A stretch of DNA of 64,000 nt from Thauera sp. (lineage in GTDB: Bacteria; Pseudomonadota; Gammaproteobacteria; Burkholderiales; Rhodocyclaceae). Both the position numbers and the translations under genes were made by a program. Under the pieces are notes generated by a model. It ran no database searches, was not told the origin of the DNA, and was given only the letters and a program-made list of their open reading frames with translations. Shown piece after piece: positions 32,379 through 42,220 of this stretch. The DNA is taken from NCBI GenBank assembly GCA_003446655.1, contig DMCZ01000076.1:19011-83010 (forward strand), given 5' to 3'. Position 1 is the first letter of the stretch, and each line of letters opens with the position of its first letter.

Positions 32379-34595
32379 ATGTCGACGCTGCTAGCCAATC
32401 TCAATCCCGAACAGCTCCAGGCAGTCACCCTGCCGCCGCAGCACGCCCTGATCCTGGCCGGTGCGGGCTCGGGCAAGACGCGGGTGCTCACCACCCGCAT
32501 CGCCTGGCTGATCCAGTCCGGCCAGGTCGACCCGGCCGGCATCCTGGCGGTTACATTCACAAACAAAGCCGCCAAGGAAATGCTCGCCCGCCTGTCGTCC
32601 ATGCTGCCGGTGAGCACCCGCGGCCTGTGGATCGGCACCTTCCACGGGCTGGCCAACCGCCTGCTGCGCGCCCATCATCGCGACGCCGGGCTGCCGCAGC
32701 TGTTCCAGATCCTCGATTCGGGCGACCAGCTCGCTGCCATCAAGCGCCTGCTGAAGACGCTCAACGTCGACGACGAGAAATTCCCGCCGCGCGAACTGCA
32801 GCACTTCATCAATGGCCAGAAGGAAGCCGGCAACCGGCCGCATGCGGTCGAGGCCTGGGACGACTACACCCGCCAGCGCGTTCAGCTCTACCAGGAGTAT
32901 GAAGCCCAGTGCCAGCGCGAGTCTGTTGTGGATTTTGCGGAGTTGCTGCTGCGCAGCTACGAGCTGCTCGAGCGCAACGAGCCGCTGCGCCGCCACTACC
33001 AGCGCCGCTTCCGCCACATCCTGGTCGACGAGTTCCAGGACACCAACCGCCTGCAGTACCGCTGGCTGAAGCTGTTCGCCGACGAGGGGCGCGAGGGCGG
33101 CGCGGCGATGTTCTGCGTCGGCGACGACGACCAGAGCATCTACCGCTTCCGCGGCGCCGAGGTCGGCAACATGCGCGACTTCGAGCGCGAATTCCGCGTG
33201 CACAACGTCATCCGCCTGGAGCAGAACTACCGCTCGCACAGCAACATCCTTGATGCCGCCAACGCGATCATCCGCCACAACAGCAACCGCCTGGGCAAGA
33301 ACCTGTGGACCGACCAGGGCGCGGGCGAGCCGATCCGCGTGTTCGAGGCCTACTCCGACGGCGACGAGGCGCGCTGGATCGTCGACGAGATCCAGTCGCT
33401 GGTGCGCGACGGCGCGCTACGCAGCGAGATCGCGCTGCTGTACCGCTCGAACGCGCAGTCGCGGGTGCTCGAGCACCAGCTGTTCTCCGCCGGCATCCCC
33501 TACCGCGTGTATGGCGGCCTGCGTTTCTTCGAGCGCCAGGAGATCAAGCACGCGCTCGCCTACCTGCGCCTGATCGCCAATCCGGACGACGACACCTCGT
33601 TTGTACGCGTGGTGAACTTCCCCACCCGCGGCATCGGCGCGCGCTCGCTCGAGGCGCTGACCGACGCCGCCCGCGTCTACAACACCAGCCTGTACGCCAC
33701 CGTCCCGCACCTGACCGGCAAGCCGGGCACTTCGCTCGCCCAGTTCGTGCGCCTCGTCGAGGATCTGCGCCGCGACACCACCGGGCTGCCGCTGCCCGAG
33801 CTGGTCGACCACGTGCTCGAGCTGAGCGGCCTGCGCGCGCACTACAAGGCCGACAAGGAAGGCCGCGAGCGGCTGGAGAACCTTGACGAGCTGATCAATG
33901 CCGCAGCCAACTTCCTCGCCGAGGCGCAGGCCGATGCCGGGCAGCTGGCGCAGCCGCACGCGCTGCTTGCGGATTTCCTCGCCCACGCCTCGCTCGAGGC
34001 CGGCGACCACCAGGCGGACCAGGGCGCAGACGCGGTGCAGCTGATGACGGTGCACTCGGCCAAGGGGCTGGAGTTCAACGTGGTGTTCCTGTCCGGCCTC
34101 GAGGAGGGGCTCTTTCCCCACGACAACAGCATTCTCGAGGCAGATGGCCTGGAGGAGGAGCGCCGGCTGATGTACGTGGCCGTCACGCGGGCGCGCGAGC
34201 GGCTGTACCTGTCCTTCGCGCAGAGCCGCATGCTGCACGGGCAGACGCGCTACAACCTGCGCTCGCGCTTCCTGGAGGAGATCCCAGCCGGGCTCACCAA
34301 GTGGCTGACGCCGCCGAACCCGCGCTCGGCTGCCGGCGGGGCGATGGGCGGCATGGGCGGCGGCTATTTCAAGCCTTCGCCCACACCGGCCCCGGTGCAG
34401 CGTGCGCCACGGCCGGGCTTCGCGACCTTGCCCAACGGCCTGCGCATCGGGCAGTCGGTGAGCCACGCGAAGTTCGGTCAGGGTGTGATCGTCGCCGCCG
34501 AAGGCAGCGGCAGCGATGCCAAGGTGCAGATCAACTTCGGGCCGGCCGGTGTGAAATGGCTGCTGCTCGCGGTGGCGAAGCTCGAGCCGGTGTGA
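32379..34595 (+). CDS. uvrD: UvrD/PcrA-type DNA helicase
   Basis: This 738-residue superfamily 1A 3'-5' helicase acts in nucleotide-excision and mismatch repair. Motif order is complete: Q motif LNPEQLQAV, Walker A AGAGSGKTRVLTTR, Walker B DEFQDTNRLQY, GDDDQSIYRFRGAE, LEQNYRSHSNIL, HSAKGLEFNVVF and VAVTRARERLYLS. The C-terminal 60 residues (SVSHAKFGQGVIVAAEGSG) form the RNA-polymerase-binding Tudor-like domain. A GAAGAGGAACC leader precedes the ATG. Confidence 0.96.
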   Translation: MSTLLANLNPEQLQAVTLPPQHALILAGAGSGKTRVLTTRIAWLIQSGQVDPAGILAVTFTNKAAKEMLARLSSMLPVSTRGLWIGTFHGLANRLLRAHHRDAGLPQLFQILDSGDQLAAIKRLLKTLNVDDEKFPPRELQHFINGQKEAGNRPHAVEAWDDYTRQRVQLYQEYEAQCQRESVVDFAELLLRSYELLERNEPLRRHYQRRFRHILVDEFQDTNRLQYRWLKLFADEGREGGAAMFCVGDDDQSIYRFRGAEVGNMRDFEREFRVHNVIRLEQNYRSHSNILDAANAIIRHNSNRLGKNLWTDQGAGEPIRVFEAYSDGDEARWIVDEIQSLVRDGALRSEIALLYRSNAQSRVLEHQLFSAGIPYRVYGGLRFFERQEIKHALAYLRLIANPDDDTSFVRVVNFPTRGIGARSLEALTDAARVYNTSLYATVPHLTGKPGTSLAQFVRLVEDLRRDTTGLPLPELVDHVLELSGLRAHYKADKEGRERLENLDELINAAANFLAEAQADAGQLAQPHALLADFLAHASLEAGDHQADQGADAVQLMTVHSAKGLEFNVVFLSGLEEGLFPHDNSILEADGLEEERRLMYVAVTRARERLYLSFAQSRMLHGQTRYNLRSRFLEEIPAGLTKWLTPPNPRSAAGGAMGGMGGGYFKPSPTPAPVQRAPRPGFATLPNGLRIGQSVSHAKFGQGVIVAAEGSGSDAKVQINFGPAGVKWLLLAVAKLEPV

Positions 34596-34634
34596 TGCCT
34601 GCCCGCCGCCCCGGTCGAGGGCGGTGGGCGCGCC

Positions 34635-35504
34635 TCAGGCGGGCGCTTCGCTCTGCTGGCGGTCGAAGCTGTAGATGATGTCGTCGGCCAGGTCCTCGAG
34701 CTCGGTGACCGAGTAGCCGAGGAAATGCGCCGCCTGCTCGCGGCCCTTGTCCCATTCGGCATCGCGGCGGGTGCGCAGATGGGTGCCGGCGATGTACTCG
34801 GCGACCACGTTGACCGCGATGAGCGTGCGCGACTCCGGCTCGAGCGTGGCCTCCTCGACCAGCACCGAGTAGTCGTGATGGCACAGGATGCCCCGGCATA
34901 CGGCCTCGGTCAGGCCCCAGGAGCGCGCGAGGATGTAGCCGATGGTGGCGTGGTTGGTACCGAGCGCCTCGTCCTCGACTTCGGTGAACCAGCGCTCGGT
35001 CGCCTGGTTGGCGGTGGCGAGGACCTGCTTGTAGTTGGGGAAGCGCTTGACCAGCAGCGGGATGCCGCAGTCGTGGAAGAGGCCGAAGGTGTAGGCCGTC
35101 TCGGCGCGGGCGCAGCCGGTCTTGCGCGCGATCAGCGCGCTGGCGGCGGCGGTGTAGCGCGAGTTGTCCCAGAAGCGCTCGAGCGCGGCGCCCGGCTCGG
35201 CGATCGCGCTGCGCAGCAGCGCTTCCTGAACGAGGTTTGTGAGCATGCCGAAGCCGAGCAGGCGGATTGCCTCGTCGACCGAACCGATGCGCCGCCCGCT
35301 GCCGAAGAATGGGGAGTTGGCCGACTTCACCACCACCGCGGCGAGCCCGACGTCCTTGCCGATGAGGGCGGCGATGCGCTTGCCGCTGACCTGGGGCTGG
35401 CGCAGCTCGTCCATCAGTTGCGCGAGCACCGCCGGACAGGAGGGGATGGTCACCCCCTTCACCGCCTGTTCCAGGTTGTGCTCCTTGCGCGCCGGTGCGT
35501 TCAT
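34635..35504 (-). CDS. HDOD domain protein
   Basis: The 289-residue protein is almost entirely an HDOD domain (SCPAVLAQLMDELRQPQVSG to about residue 210), the degenerate HD relative common in bacterial signalling. The His/Asp metal residues are partly replaced (FGLFHDCGIPLL keeps HD). No GGDEF, EAL or receiver domain is attached. The start at 35504 (MNAPARKEH) is preferred to 35534 because AGGGAGAACGAGACG precedes it. It is convergent with uvrD. Specific function unknown. Confidence 0.85.
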   Translation of the reverse strand: MNAPARKEHNLEQAVKGVTIPSCPAVLAQLMDELRQPQVSGKRIAALIGKDVGLAAVVVKSANSPFFGSGRRIGSVDEAIRLLGFGMLTNLVQEALLRSAIAEPGAALERFWDNSRYTAAASALIARKTGCARAETAYTFGLFHDCGIPLLVKRFPNYKQVLATANQATERWFTEVEDEALGTNHATIGYILARSWGLTEAVCRGILCHHDYSVLVEEATLEPESRTLIAVNVVAEYIAGTHLRTRRDAEWDKGREQAAHFLGYSVTELEDLADDIIYSFDRQQSEAPA

Positions 35505-35655
35505 CGTCTCGTTCTCCCTCGTCTCCTTGTCCAAGCTTGCAACGTAGCACGCAGCCGCGGCGGCGGCGGCCGCTTCCGGCGGGCGTCCGTGGAAAACTGC
35601 GCACCGGCCCGCGCGCCGGTCTCAACCGCGGTTCGCATGCACCGCGGCGTTGCGC

Positions 35656-37068
35656 TCAGAAGGGCAGCGCAAGCCCCGGCCACACCCGCGCGATCGCGTC
35701 GCGGAAGGCCGCCTGGATCGCGGCCAGCGCGCTGCGGTCGTCGGCCTCGAAGCGCAGCACCACCACCGGCGTGGTATTCGACGGCCGCGCCAGGCCAAAG
35801 CCCCGGGCGAACTCGACGCGCACGCCGTCGAGCGTGATCACCTCGCGTGCGCCGGGGAAGCAGGACGGCGCGGCGAGCGCCGCCTCGCGCAGCCGGCGCA
35901 CGAGCTCGAAGGGCTCGCCTTCGGCCATCTTCAGGTTGAGCTCCGGCGTGCTCACCGCGTCGGGCAGCGCCTTCAGCGCGGCGTTGGCATCGGCGCGCGC
36001 GGACAGGATCTCGAGCAGGCGGGCGCCGGCGTACAGCCCGTCGTCGAAGCCGAACCAGCGCTCCTTGAAGAACATGTGGCCGCTCATCTCGCCGGCGAGC
36101 GGCGCGCCGGTCTCCTTGAGCTTGGCCTTCACCAGCGCGTGGCCAGTGTTCCACATCGTCGGCTTGCCGCCGCGGGCGCGGATCCAGGGCGCGAGGTTCC
36201 GCGTGCATTTGACGTCGTAGATGATCTCGCCGCCCGGCACGCGCGCGAGCACGTCCTCGGCGAACAGCATCAGCTGGCGGTCGGGGAAGATGATCTCGCC
36301 GTCCTTGGTCACCACGCCGAGGCGGTCGCCGTCGCCGTCGAAGGCGAGGCCCAGCTCGGCGTCCGTGTCGCGCAGCGCGCGGATCACGTCCTGCAGGTTC
36401 TCCGGTTTCGACGGGTCGGGGTGGTGGTTGGGGAAATTGCCGTCGACCTCGCAGAACAGCTCGACCACCTCGCAGCCGAGGCGGCGGAAGAGCTCGGGAG
36501 CGATGCCGCCGGCGACGCCGTTGCCACAGTCGACGACGATCTTCATCGGGCGCGCGAGCTTCACGTCGGCGGCGATGCGGTCGATGTAGGCGGCGCGCAC
36601 GTCGGCCGTGCACAGCGCGCCGGCGCCATGGGCGAGCTCGTCCTCGGCGATGCGCCGGCGCAGCCCCTGGATCATGTCGCCGTGCAGGGTCTGGCCGCCG
36701 AGCACCATCTTGAGGCCGTTGTAGTCGGGCGGGTTGTGGCTGCCGGTGACCGACACGCAGGAGTCGCAACCGAGCTGGTAGGCGGCGAAATAGGTGAGCG
36801 GCGTGGGCACGCAGCCGATGTCGATGACGTCCACGCCGGCGGCGCGGATGCCGTCGGCCAGCGCGCCGGCGAGCGCCGGGCCGGACAGGCGGCCGTCGCG
36901 GCCGACGGCGATCGCCGCCTGAGCGCGCGCGACCGCCTCGCTGCCGAGGGCGTGGCCGATCGCGCGCACCGCATCGGGGGTGAGCACGGTATCGACGATG
37001 CCGCGGATGTCGTAGGCCTTGAAGATTTCGGGGGCTGGCAGGGCGTGGGGCATGGTGTCTGGAGGCAT
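35656..37068 (-). CDS. algC: Phosphomannomutase/phosphoglucomutase (AlgC-type)
   Basis: This alpha-D-phosphohexomutase interconverts mannose-6-P/mannose-1-P and glucose-6-P/glucose-1-P, feeding LPS and exopolysaccharide precursors. The 470-residue protein has FKAYDIRG near the N-terminus, the phosphoserine loop [13 protein letters not shown] with Ser110, the metal loop [11 protein letters not shown] and the sugar loop [10 protein letters not shown] start at the sixth residue (37053) is also possible. Divergent from rfbA, whose substrate glucose-1-P this enzyme would supply. Confidence 0.93.
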   Translation of the reverse strand: MPPDTMPHALPAPEIFKAYDIRGIVDTVLTPDAVRAIGHALGSEAVARAQAAIAVGRDGRLSGPALAGALADGIRAAGVDVIDIGCVPTPLTYFAAYQLGCDSCVSVTGSHNPPDYNGLKMVLGGQTLHGDMIQGLRRRIAEDELAHGAGALCTADVRAAYIDRIAADVKLARPMKIVVDCGNGVAGGIAPELFRRLGCEVVELFCEVDGNFPNHHPDPSKPENLQDVIRALRDTDAELGLAFDGDGDRLGVVTKDGEIIFPDRQLMLFAEDVLARVPGGEIIYDVKCTRNLAPWIRARGGKPTMWNTGHALVKAKLKETGAPLAGEMSGHMFFKERWFGFDDGLYAGARLLEILSARADANAALKALPDAVSTPELNLKMAEGEPFELVRRLREAALAAPSCFPGAREVITLDGVRVEFARGFGLARPSNTTPVVVLRFEADDRSALAAIQAAFRDAIARVWPGLALPF

Positions 37069-37295
37069 TGGAGGTCAGGGAACGCGGCCTGATGGTCGCA
37101 GGCCGCGTTTGCGGCCGGGCGCGCGGCTGCCGGATTCTATGCTGCGTTGCGGTGTCTTGCATGTGCAGGATGTCCGGTGCGGGGAGGCTCTTGCGGAATC
37201 GCTGTCGCGGGCGGCGCTTCGGTCGCGCTCATTTACAATCCGGCCACCAGTGGGCCGGGCAGGTCCTCTTTCTCGTTCGCGGAGCACGTTCGTCC

Positions 37296-38180
37296 ATGAG
37301 TCAACGCAAGGGCATCATCCTCGCCGGCGGTTCCGGCACCCGGCTGCATCCAGCGACCCTGGCGGTCTCCAAGCAGCTGCTGCCGGTGTACGACAAGCCG
37401 ATGGTCTATTACCCGCTCGCCACGCTGATGCTGGCGGGCATTCGCGAAATCCTGGTGATCTCGACGCCGCAGGACACACCGCGCTTCGAGCAGCTGCTCG
37501 GCGACGGCAGTCGCTGGGGCATCCGACTGCAGTATGCGGTGCAGGCCAGCCCGGACGGGCTAGCGCAGGCGCTGCTGATCGCCGAGGCCTTTCTGGATGG
37601 CTCGCCGTCCGCGCTGGTCCTCGGTGACAACCTCTTCTACGGCCACGATTTCGCCGCCGAGCTGCGCGCCGCCTCGGCGCGCACCGAGGGCGCCAGCGTG
37701 TTCGCCTACCCGGTGCATGACCCCGAGCGCTACGGCGTGGTCGAGTTCGATGCCGCCGGCCGCGCGGTCAGCCTGGAGGAGAAGCCCGCGCGGCCCAAGA
37801 GCCGCTACGCGGTGACCGGGCTGTACTTCTATGATCAGCGTGCGGTCGAGTTCGCGCGCGGCCTCAGGCCCAGCGCACGCGGCGAGCTCGAGATCACCGA
37901 CCTGAACCGCCTCTATCTGGAGCGGGGCGCGCTCGCGGTGCAGGTGATGGGCCGCGGCCATGCCTGGCTCGACACGGGCACGCACGAGAGCCTGCTCGAG
38001 GCCGGGATGTTCATTCAGACCCTCGAGAAGCGCCAGGGCCTGAAGATCGCCTGCCCGGAGGAGATCGCCTGGCGTGCGGGCTGGATCGATGCCGCGCAGC
38101 TGCGCGCGCTGGCCCAGCCGCTGGCCAAGAGCGGCTATGGGCAATACCTGTTGCGCCTGCTCGAAGATCGGGTGTTCTGA
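37296..38180 (+). CDS. rfbA: Glucose-1-phosphate thymidylyltransferase RfbA
   Basis: RfbA (RmlA) makes dTDP-glucose from dTTP and glucose-1-P, the first step of dTDP-L-rhamnose synthesis. The 294-residue protein begins [21 protein letters not shown], with the nucleotidyltransferase signature, [18 protein letters not shown] and [12 protein letters not shown]. The stop overlaps the rfbC ATG by one base. rfbB and rfbD are not in this window. Confidence 0.96.
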   Translation: MSQRKGIILAGGSGTRLHPATLAVSKQLLPVYDKPMVYYPLATLMLAGIREILVISTPQDTPRFEQLLGDGSRWGIRLQYAVQASPDGLAQALLIAEAFLDGSPSALVLGDNLFYGHDFAAELRAASARTEGASVFAYPVHDPERYGVVEFDAAGRAVSLEEKPARPKSRYAVTGLYFYDQRAVEFARGLRPSARGELEITDLNRLYLERGALAVQVMGRGHAWLDTGTHESLLEAGMFIQTLEKRQGLKIACPEEIAWRAGWIDAAQLRALAQPLAKSGYGQYLLRLLEDRVF

Positions 38181-38728
38181 TGAAGGCGACCCCGACCGCA
38201 CTGCCCGAGGTGCTGCTGCTCGAGCCAAAGCTGTTCGGCGACGCGCGCGGCTTCTTCCTCGAGAGCTGGAACGCGCGCACCTTCCGCGAGCTGACCGGGC
38301 TCGACGTCGATTTCGTGCAGGACAACCACTCGCGCTCGGCACGCGGCGTGCTGCGCGGCCTGCACTACCAGCTGCAGCAGCCGCAGGGCAAGCTGGTGCG
38401 CGTGGTGCGCGGCCGCGTCTTCGACGTCGCGGTGGATGTGCGCCGCGACTCGCCGCGCTTCGGGCGCTGGGCAGGCGTCGAGCTGAGCGAGGACGACCAC
38501 CGCCAGCTGTGGATCCCGCCCGGCTTCGCCCACGGTTTCCTGGTGCTCAGTGACTCGGCGGACTTCCTCTACAAGACGACGGACTACTACGCGCCGGCGC
38601 ATGAGCGCTGCATCGCCTGGGATGACCCCGACATCGGCATCGACTGGCCGCTGCAGGGCGATCCGGTACTGTCGGCGAAGGATGCGCAGGGCATGAGCCT
38701 TGCTGCCGCCGAGGTGTATGGCGGCTGA
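38180..38728 (+). CDS. rfbC: dTDP-4-dehydrorhamnose 3,5-epimerase RfbC
   Basis: RfbC (RmlC) epimerises dTDP-4-keto-6-deoxyglucose at C3 and C5. The 182-residue cupin has the catalytic His62 in RGLHYQLQ, KLVRVVRGRVFDVAVDVR and IPPGFAHGFLVLSD, with the C-terminal DDPDIGIDWPL. It is coupled to rfbA through a TGATG junction. The family usually acts with RfbB and RfbD, which must be encoded elsewhere if the pathway is complete. Confidence 0.96.
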   Translation: MKATPTALPEVLLLEPKLFGDARGFFLESWNARTFRELTGLDVDFVQDNHSRSARGVLRGLHYQLQQPQGKLVRVVRGRVFDVAVDVRRDSPRFGRWAGVELSEDDHRQLWIPPGFAHGFLVLSDSADFLYKTTDYYAPAHERCIAWDDPDIGIDWPLQGDPVLSAKDAQGMSLAAAEVYGG

Positions 38729-38760
38729 GTTCCGGCGCCGGCTGCGATGAGCCTGATCGC

Positions 38761-39858
38761 TCATTGTCTTTGCCGCGACTGCCAGCGGTGATGGCCGGAC
38801 CGTGATGGATGCGCGCCGGACGCCGTGTGCCCGCCTCGGCGCGCGCGCTCGAAATGCCCCAGCACGCGCGCGGCCAGCCAGTCCTGGCTGCCCGGCCAGG
38901 CGCCTGCCAGGAAGCCGACGTGGCCGCCGTGGTCCGGACACTCGAAGCGCACCGTGGGCGGCAAGGCCTGCGCGTCGGGTAGCGCACGGGCGGGGACGAA
39001 GGGGTCGTTGGCGGCGTTGAGCACCAGAGTCGGCACGTCGATTCCGCCCAGCCATGGCCGCGCCGACGCCCGCCGCCAGTAGTCCTCTACTCCGGCAAAG
39101 CCATGGGCGGGTGCGGTGTAGGCATCGTCGAATTCAGCCAGAGTGCGTGCGCTCGCGACGCGTGCGGCGTCGAAGTGCCCGGGGTGGCGTTCGCACTTCG
39201 CCAGTGCCTTGTCGCGCAGGGTGACAAGGAAGTGGCGGGTGTAGATGCGGTTGAAGCCCCGGGCAAGCGCGTGGCCCGACACCATCAGGTCGAGCGGGGC
39301 GCAGATTGCAGCGGCCGCTTCGACCACGGACTGCGCCGCGGAGCCGCGTTCTCCGAGCCATTTCAGCAGGGCATTGCCGCCGAGCGAGACGCCGGCGGCG
39401 AAGACCGGCGCGCCGCCCGCGATCTGCTGCAGGCGACGCAGGATCCAGTCGATTTCTTCGCTGTCGCCGGAGTGGTAGGCGCGCGGCAGGCGGTTCGGTG
39501 TCCCACTGCAGCCGCGGAAGTGGGGTACGACGCCGCGCCAGCCGAGGGCGCCGGCTGCCTGCATCAGGCTGCGCGCGTAGTGCGAGCGGCTGCTGCCCTC
39601 GAGGCCGTGGAAGAGGACGAGAACCGGGGCGCATTCGAGGTGCGCTGGCGTTGCCTCCGGCGTCGCCGGCACGCCCTGCGCCGTGATGACGGAGCCGGCG
39701 GGATCGAGCCAGTCGAGCTCGATGAAGTCGCCGTCGGGCGTCTCCCAGCGCTCACGCCGGTAGTTCGGCAGCGGCGCCTTGCGGGCCAGCGGAAAGATGG
39801 TCTGCAGATGGCCGCCGGGCAGCCACCACGGCGCGCGATAGGCGTGCAGGTCGCTCAA
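38761..39858 (-). CDS. YheT-like alpha/beta hydrolase
   Basis: The 365-residue protein opens SDLHAYRAPWWLPGGHLQTIFP, the hallmark of the YheT/EMB8 hydrolase group. It has the nucleophile elbow AAGVSLGGNALLKW and a C-terminal Asp/His region (NAANDPFVP, CPDHGGHVGFLAG), so the Ser-Asp-His triad seems intact. It uses a TTG start at 39858 that overlaps the TGA of the upstream SnoaL-like gene by 4 nt; the only ATG in the longer frame is inside that gene. Substrate unknown, perhaps short-chain esters. Confidence 0.87.
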   Translation of the reverse strand: MSDLHAYRAPWWLPGGHLQTIFPLARKAPLPNYRRERWETPDGDFIELDWLDPAGSVITAQGVPATPEATPAHLECAPVLVLFHGLEGSSRSHYARSLMQAAGALGWRGVVPHFRGCSGTPNRLPRAYHSGDSEEIDWILRRLQQIAGGAPVFAAGVSLGGNALLKWLGERGSAAQSVVEAAAAICAPLDLMVSGHALARGFNRIYTRHFLVTLRDKALAKCERHPGHFDAARVASARTLAEFDDAYTAPAHGFAGVEDYWRRASARPWLGGIDVPTLVLNAANDPFVPARALPDAQALPPTVRFECPDHGGHVGFLAGAWPGSQDWLAARVLGHFERARRGGHTASGAHPSRSGHHRWQSRQRQ

Positions 39859-40283
39859 TGCACCACGCGTGGCGACAGGTCGCCGAAGTCCGTGTGCTCG
39901 GGGATCGGCGACGCATGATGCAGCACCATGCGCCAGCCGTTGGGCCCGCGCACATAGACGTTGGTCGCGGCCAGGGTCGGGCCGCGCTGCATCTGGCCCT
40001 CCGCGCCGACGCGCTCGAACACGCAGTGCATCGCCATCATTGCACTGGCGCTGATCACGGCCTGGCTGACGTCGATCTTCAGTGCGTTGCCATTGGACAG
40101 GATCTGCCGCCACGTCTCGCGCACGGCGGCGAGACCGACGATGCGCGGTCCGCCCGGATGGACACAGACGACTTCCTCTTCCTCGGACCAGACGGACATC
40201 AGTGCGTCCACATTGCCGTGGGCCAGCGCCTGGTAGAACGCGGCTTCGGCTTCCAGTGCGGTGGTGAAGTTGGCTTTGCTCAC
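39855..40283 (-). CDS. SnoaL-like / DUF4440 NTF2-fold protein
   Basis: The 142-residue protein has the ketosteroid-isomerase-like pattern AEAAFYQALAHGNVDALMSVWSE, then VCVHPGGPRIVGLAAVRETWRQIL and a C-terminal NVYVRGPNGWRMVLHHAS. These are typical of small NTF2-fold proteins. No catalytic assignment is possible. Coupled to the YheT-like hydrolase by a 4-nt overlap. Confidence 0.8.
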   Translation of the reverse strand: MSKANFTTALEAEAAFYQALAHGNVDALMSVWSEEEEVVCVHPGGPRIVGLAAVRETWRQILSNGNALKIDVSQAVISASAMMAMHCVFERVGAEGQMQRGPTLAATNVYVRGPNGWRMVLHHASPIPEHTDFGDLSPRVVH

Positions 40284-40342
40284 GGGATCGCTCTATGTGT
40301 TTTTCAAGGGGCGCATGCGCGAGTTCGGGTATCGCAAATGCA

Positions 40343-40362
40343 ACGGGGGCCGAAGCCCCCGT
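40343..40362 (-). terminator. Stable hairpin with TTCG loop between zinc-finger and SnoaL-like genes
   Basis: ACGGGGGC-TTCG-GCCCCCGT on the minus strand is a perfect 8-bp stem with a UUCG tetraloop. It is followed by TGCATTTGCG, a poor T tract. It may end the ilvE-zinc finger transcript or stabilise its 3' end. Confidence 0.5.
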
Positions 40363-40392
40363 ATGCTCGAGACTGCGCGAACGCCGCCAGGT

Positions 40393-40593
40393 TCAGTGGT
40401 GACCCTTCGGACGCTCGCCGGTGAACACGTAGTGCGCGCTGCAATACGGGCACACCGCCTCGCCGGTCTTCAGGACGTCCAGGAACACGCGCGGGTGCCG
40501 GGCCCAAAGCGGCGCGCCCGGCGGCGGGCAGTGCAGCGGCAGGTCCTTGGCGGACACGATGATGGCGTGGGGCTTTTCGGTGGTTTCAACCAT
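40393..40593 (-). CDS. CHCC-type zinc-finger protein
   Basis: The 66-residue protein has the zf-CHCC pattern LHCPPP, HPRVFLDV and CPYCSAHYVF, as in the small betaproteobacterial proteins related to the NDUFS6 zinc domain of complex I. It is 24 nt downstream of ilvE on the same strand, a common betaproteobacterial pair. Role unknown. Confidence 0.88.
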   Translation of the reverse strand: MVETTEKPHAIIVSAKDLPLHCPPPGAPLWARHPRVFLDVLKTGEAVCPYCSAHYVFTGERPKGHH

Positions 40594-40617
40594 GTCGCAA
40601 TCCTCGGAGCGTGGAAA

Positions 40618-41538
40618 TCAGACGTGGGCGAGCCAGTGCGCGTATTCCGGCGCACGGCCGTTCACGACGTCGAAGAAGCGGGACTGGATCTTCTCGGTGA
40701 TCGGGCCGCGCTTGCCTTCGCCGATCTTGCGGTCGTCGAGCTCGCGGATCGGGGTCACTTCGGCGGCGGTGCCGGTGAAGAAGGCCTCGTCGGCGAGGTA
40801 GATGTCGTCGCGGGTCAGGCGCTTGGTGCCCACTTCGAGGCCGAGCTCGCGCGCGATGACGTGGACCGAGTCGCGGGTGATGCCGGTCAGCGCCGAGGCG
40901 ATCTCGGGTTCGTAGATGCGGCCGTCCTTGACGATGAACAGGTTCTCGCCCGCGCCTTCGGCGACGAAGCCCTGGTTGTCGAGCAGCAGCGCCTCGTCGT
41001 AGCCCATGCGGGTGACCTCGAGGTTGGCGAGGATCGAGTTCGGGTAGGTCGCCGACAGCTTGGCGCGCGGCATCGTCGAGTTGACGTGGTGGCGGGTGTA
41101 GGACGAGGTCTTTACCCGGATGCCCTTCTGCAGGCCTTCCTCACCGAGGTAGGCGCCCCAGGGCCAGGCAGCGATGGCGACGTGCACGGTGGCGCCGATG
41201 GTCGAGATGCCCATCTTCTCCGAGCCGTAGAAGGCGATCGGGCGCAGGTAGCAGGACTCGAGCTTGTTCGCGCGCACGACCTCCTTCTGCGCCTCCATGA
41301 GTTCATCCTTGGAGTACGGGATGTCCATCATGTAGATCTTGGCGGAGTTGATCAGGCGCTGGGTGTGCTCGGCCAGGCGGAAGATTGCGGTGCCGCTGAC
41401 GGTGTTGTAGGCACGGACGCCCTCGAAGACGGCGAGGCCGTAGTGCAGCGAGTGGGTGAGGACGTGCGTGGTCGCCTCGCGCCACGGGACGAGCTTGCCG
41501 TCCTGCCAGATGAAGCCGTCGCGGTCAGCCATGGACAT
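40618..41538 (-). CDS. ilvE: Branched-chain amino acid aminotransferase
   Basis: This fold-type IV PLP enzyme performs the last step of valine, leucine and isoleucine synthesis. The 306-residue protein begins MSMADRDGFIWQDGKLVPW. It has the PLP lysine at about Lys160 in MPRAKLSATYPNS and the phosphate-binding EGAGENLFIVKDG. It is upstream of the CHCC zinc-finger gene. Confidence 0.95.
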   Translation of the reverse strand: MSMADRDGFIWQDGKLVPWREATTHVLTHSLHYGLAVFEGVRAYNTVSGTAIFRLAEHTQRLINSAKIYMMDIPYSKDELMEAQKEVVRANKLESCYLRPIAFYGSEKMGISTIGATVHVAIAAWPWGAYLGEEGLQKGIRVKTSSYTRHHVNSTMPRAKLSATYPNSILANLEVTRMGYDEALLLDNQGFVAEGAGENLFIVKDGRIYEPEIASALTGITRDSVHVIARELGLEVGTKRLTRDDIYLADEAFFTGTAAEVTPIRELDDRKIGEGKRGPITEKIQSRFFDVVNGRAPEYAHWLAHV

Positions 41539-41719
41539 GATCAAAATCTCCGCCTGTATGAGTGTTCGCTGGATGGGTATCGAGGATGCCCCGGCCGGGA
41601 TCGTCGGGGCATAGCCTTTGAATTCTAGCGTAAAGGCGGGGGTTCGATGCGCTCGACGTGCAGCGTGCGCGGCCCGTGACGCGGCGCCCGGCTGGGAGCG
41701 CGGGGCGGCGCGCGCTAGA

Positions 41720-42220
41720 ATGCAGGGCTTCGTGCGCCTGGAGCCGACATTGAACGATCGTCCCTGGAAACCCAACGTCACCGTCGCCGCCGTCATCGAG
41801 CGCAACGGACGCTTCCTGCTGGTCGAGGAAGAGACCCCCGAAGGCTTGCGCTTCAACCAGCCTGCCGGGCACCTTGAGGAGGGCGAGTCGCTGCTCGAGG
41901 CCACCGTGCGCGAGGCGCTGGAAGAGACCGCGCACCATTTTGTCCCCGAGTACCTGGTCGGCGTGTATCAGTGGACCCGGCCCCAGGGCGACATCACCTA
42001 TCTGCGCTTTGCTTATGGCGGCCGCCTCGAAGGCGAGGACGCGGGACGCCGGCTCGATGCGGGCATCGTGCGCGCGCTGTGGATGACGCCCGACGAGGTG
42101 CGTGCCACCGCCGATCGCCATCGCAGCCCCCTGATCCTGCAGTGCGTCGAGGACTGGCTCTCCGGCCAGCGCCATCCGTTGAGCCTGGTTCGCCACTATC
42201 CGGGGGCGCAGGCTGCATGA
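41720..42220 (+). CDS. nudJ: Nudix phosphatase NudJ
   Basis: NudJ-type enzymes hydrolyse nucleoside di/triphosphates and HMP-PP. The 166-residue protein has the Nudix box GHLEEGESLLEATVREALEET and closely NudJ-like flanks: KPNVTVAAVIERNGRFLLVEEE, RFNQPAGHL and QCVEDWLSGQRHPLSLV. The neighbour mnmA supports the call, since nudJ precedes mnmA in E. coli. The Nudix-box Gly near the end is Ala here. The ATG at 41720 is chosen; an in-frame TTG 27 nt downstream is possible. Confidence 0.9.
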   Translation: MQGFVRLEPTLNDRPWKPNVTVAAVIERNGRFLLVEEETPEGLRFNQPAGHLEEGESLLEATVREALEETAHHFVPEYLVGVYQWTRPQGDITYLRFAYGGRLEGEDAGRRLDAGIVRALWMTPDEVRATADRHRSPLILQCVEDWLSGQRHPLSLVRHYPGAQAA

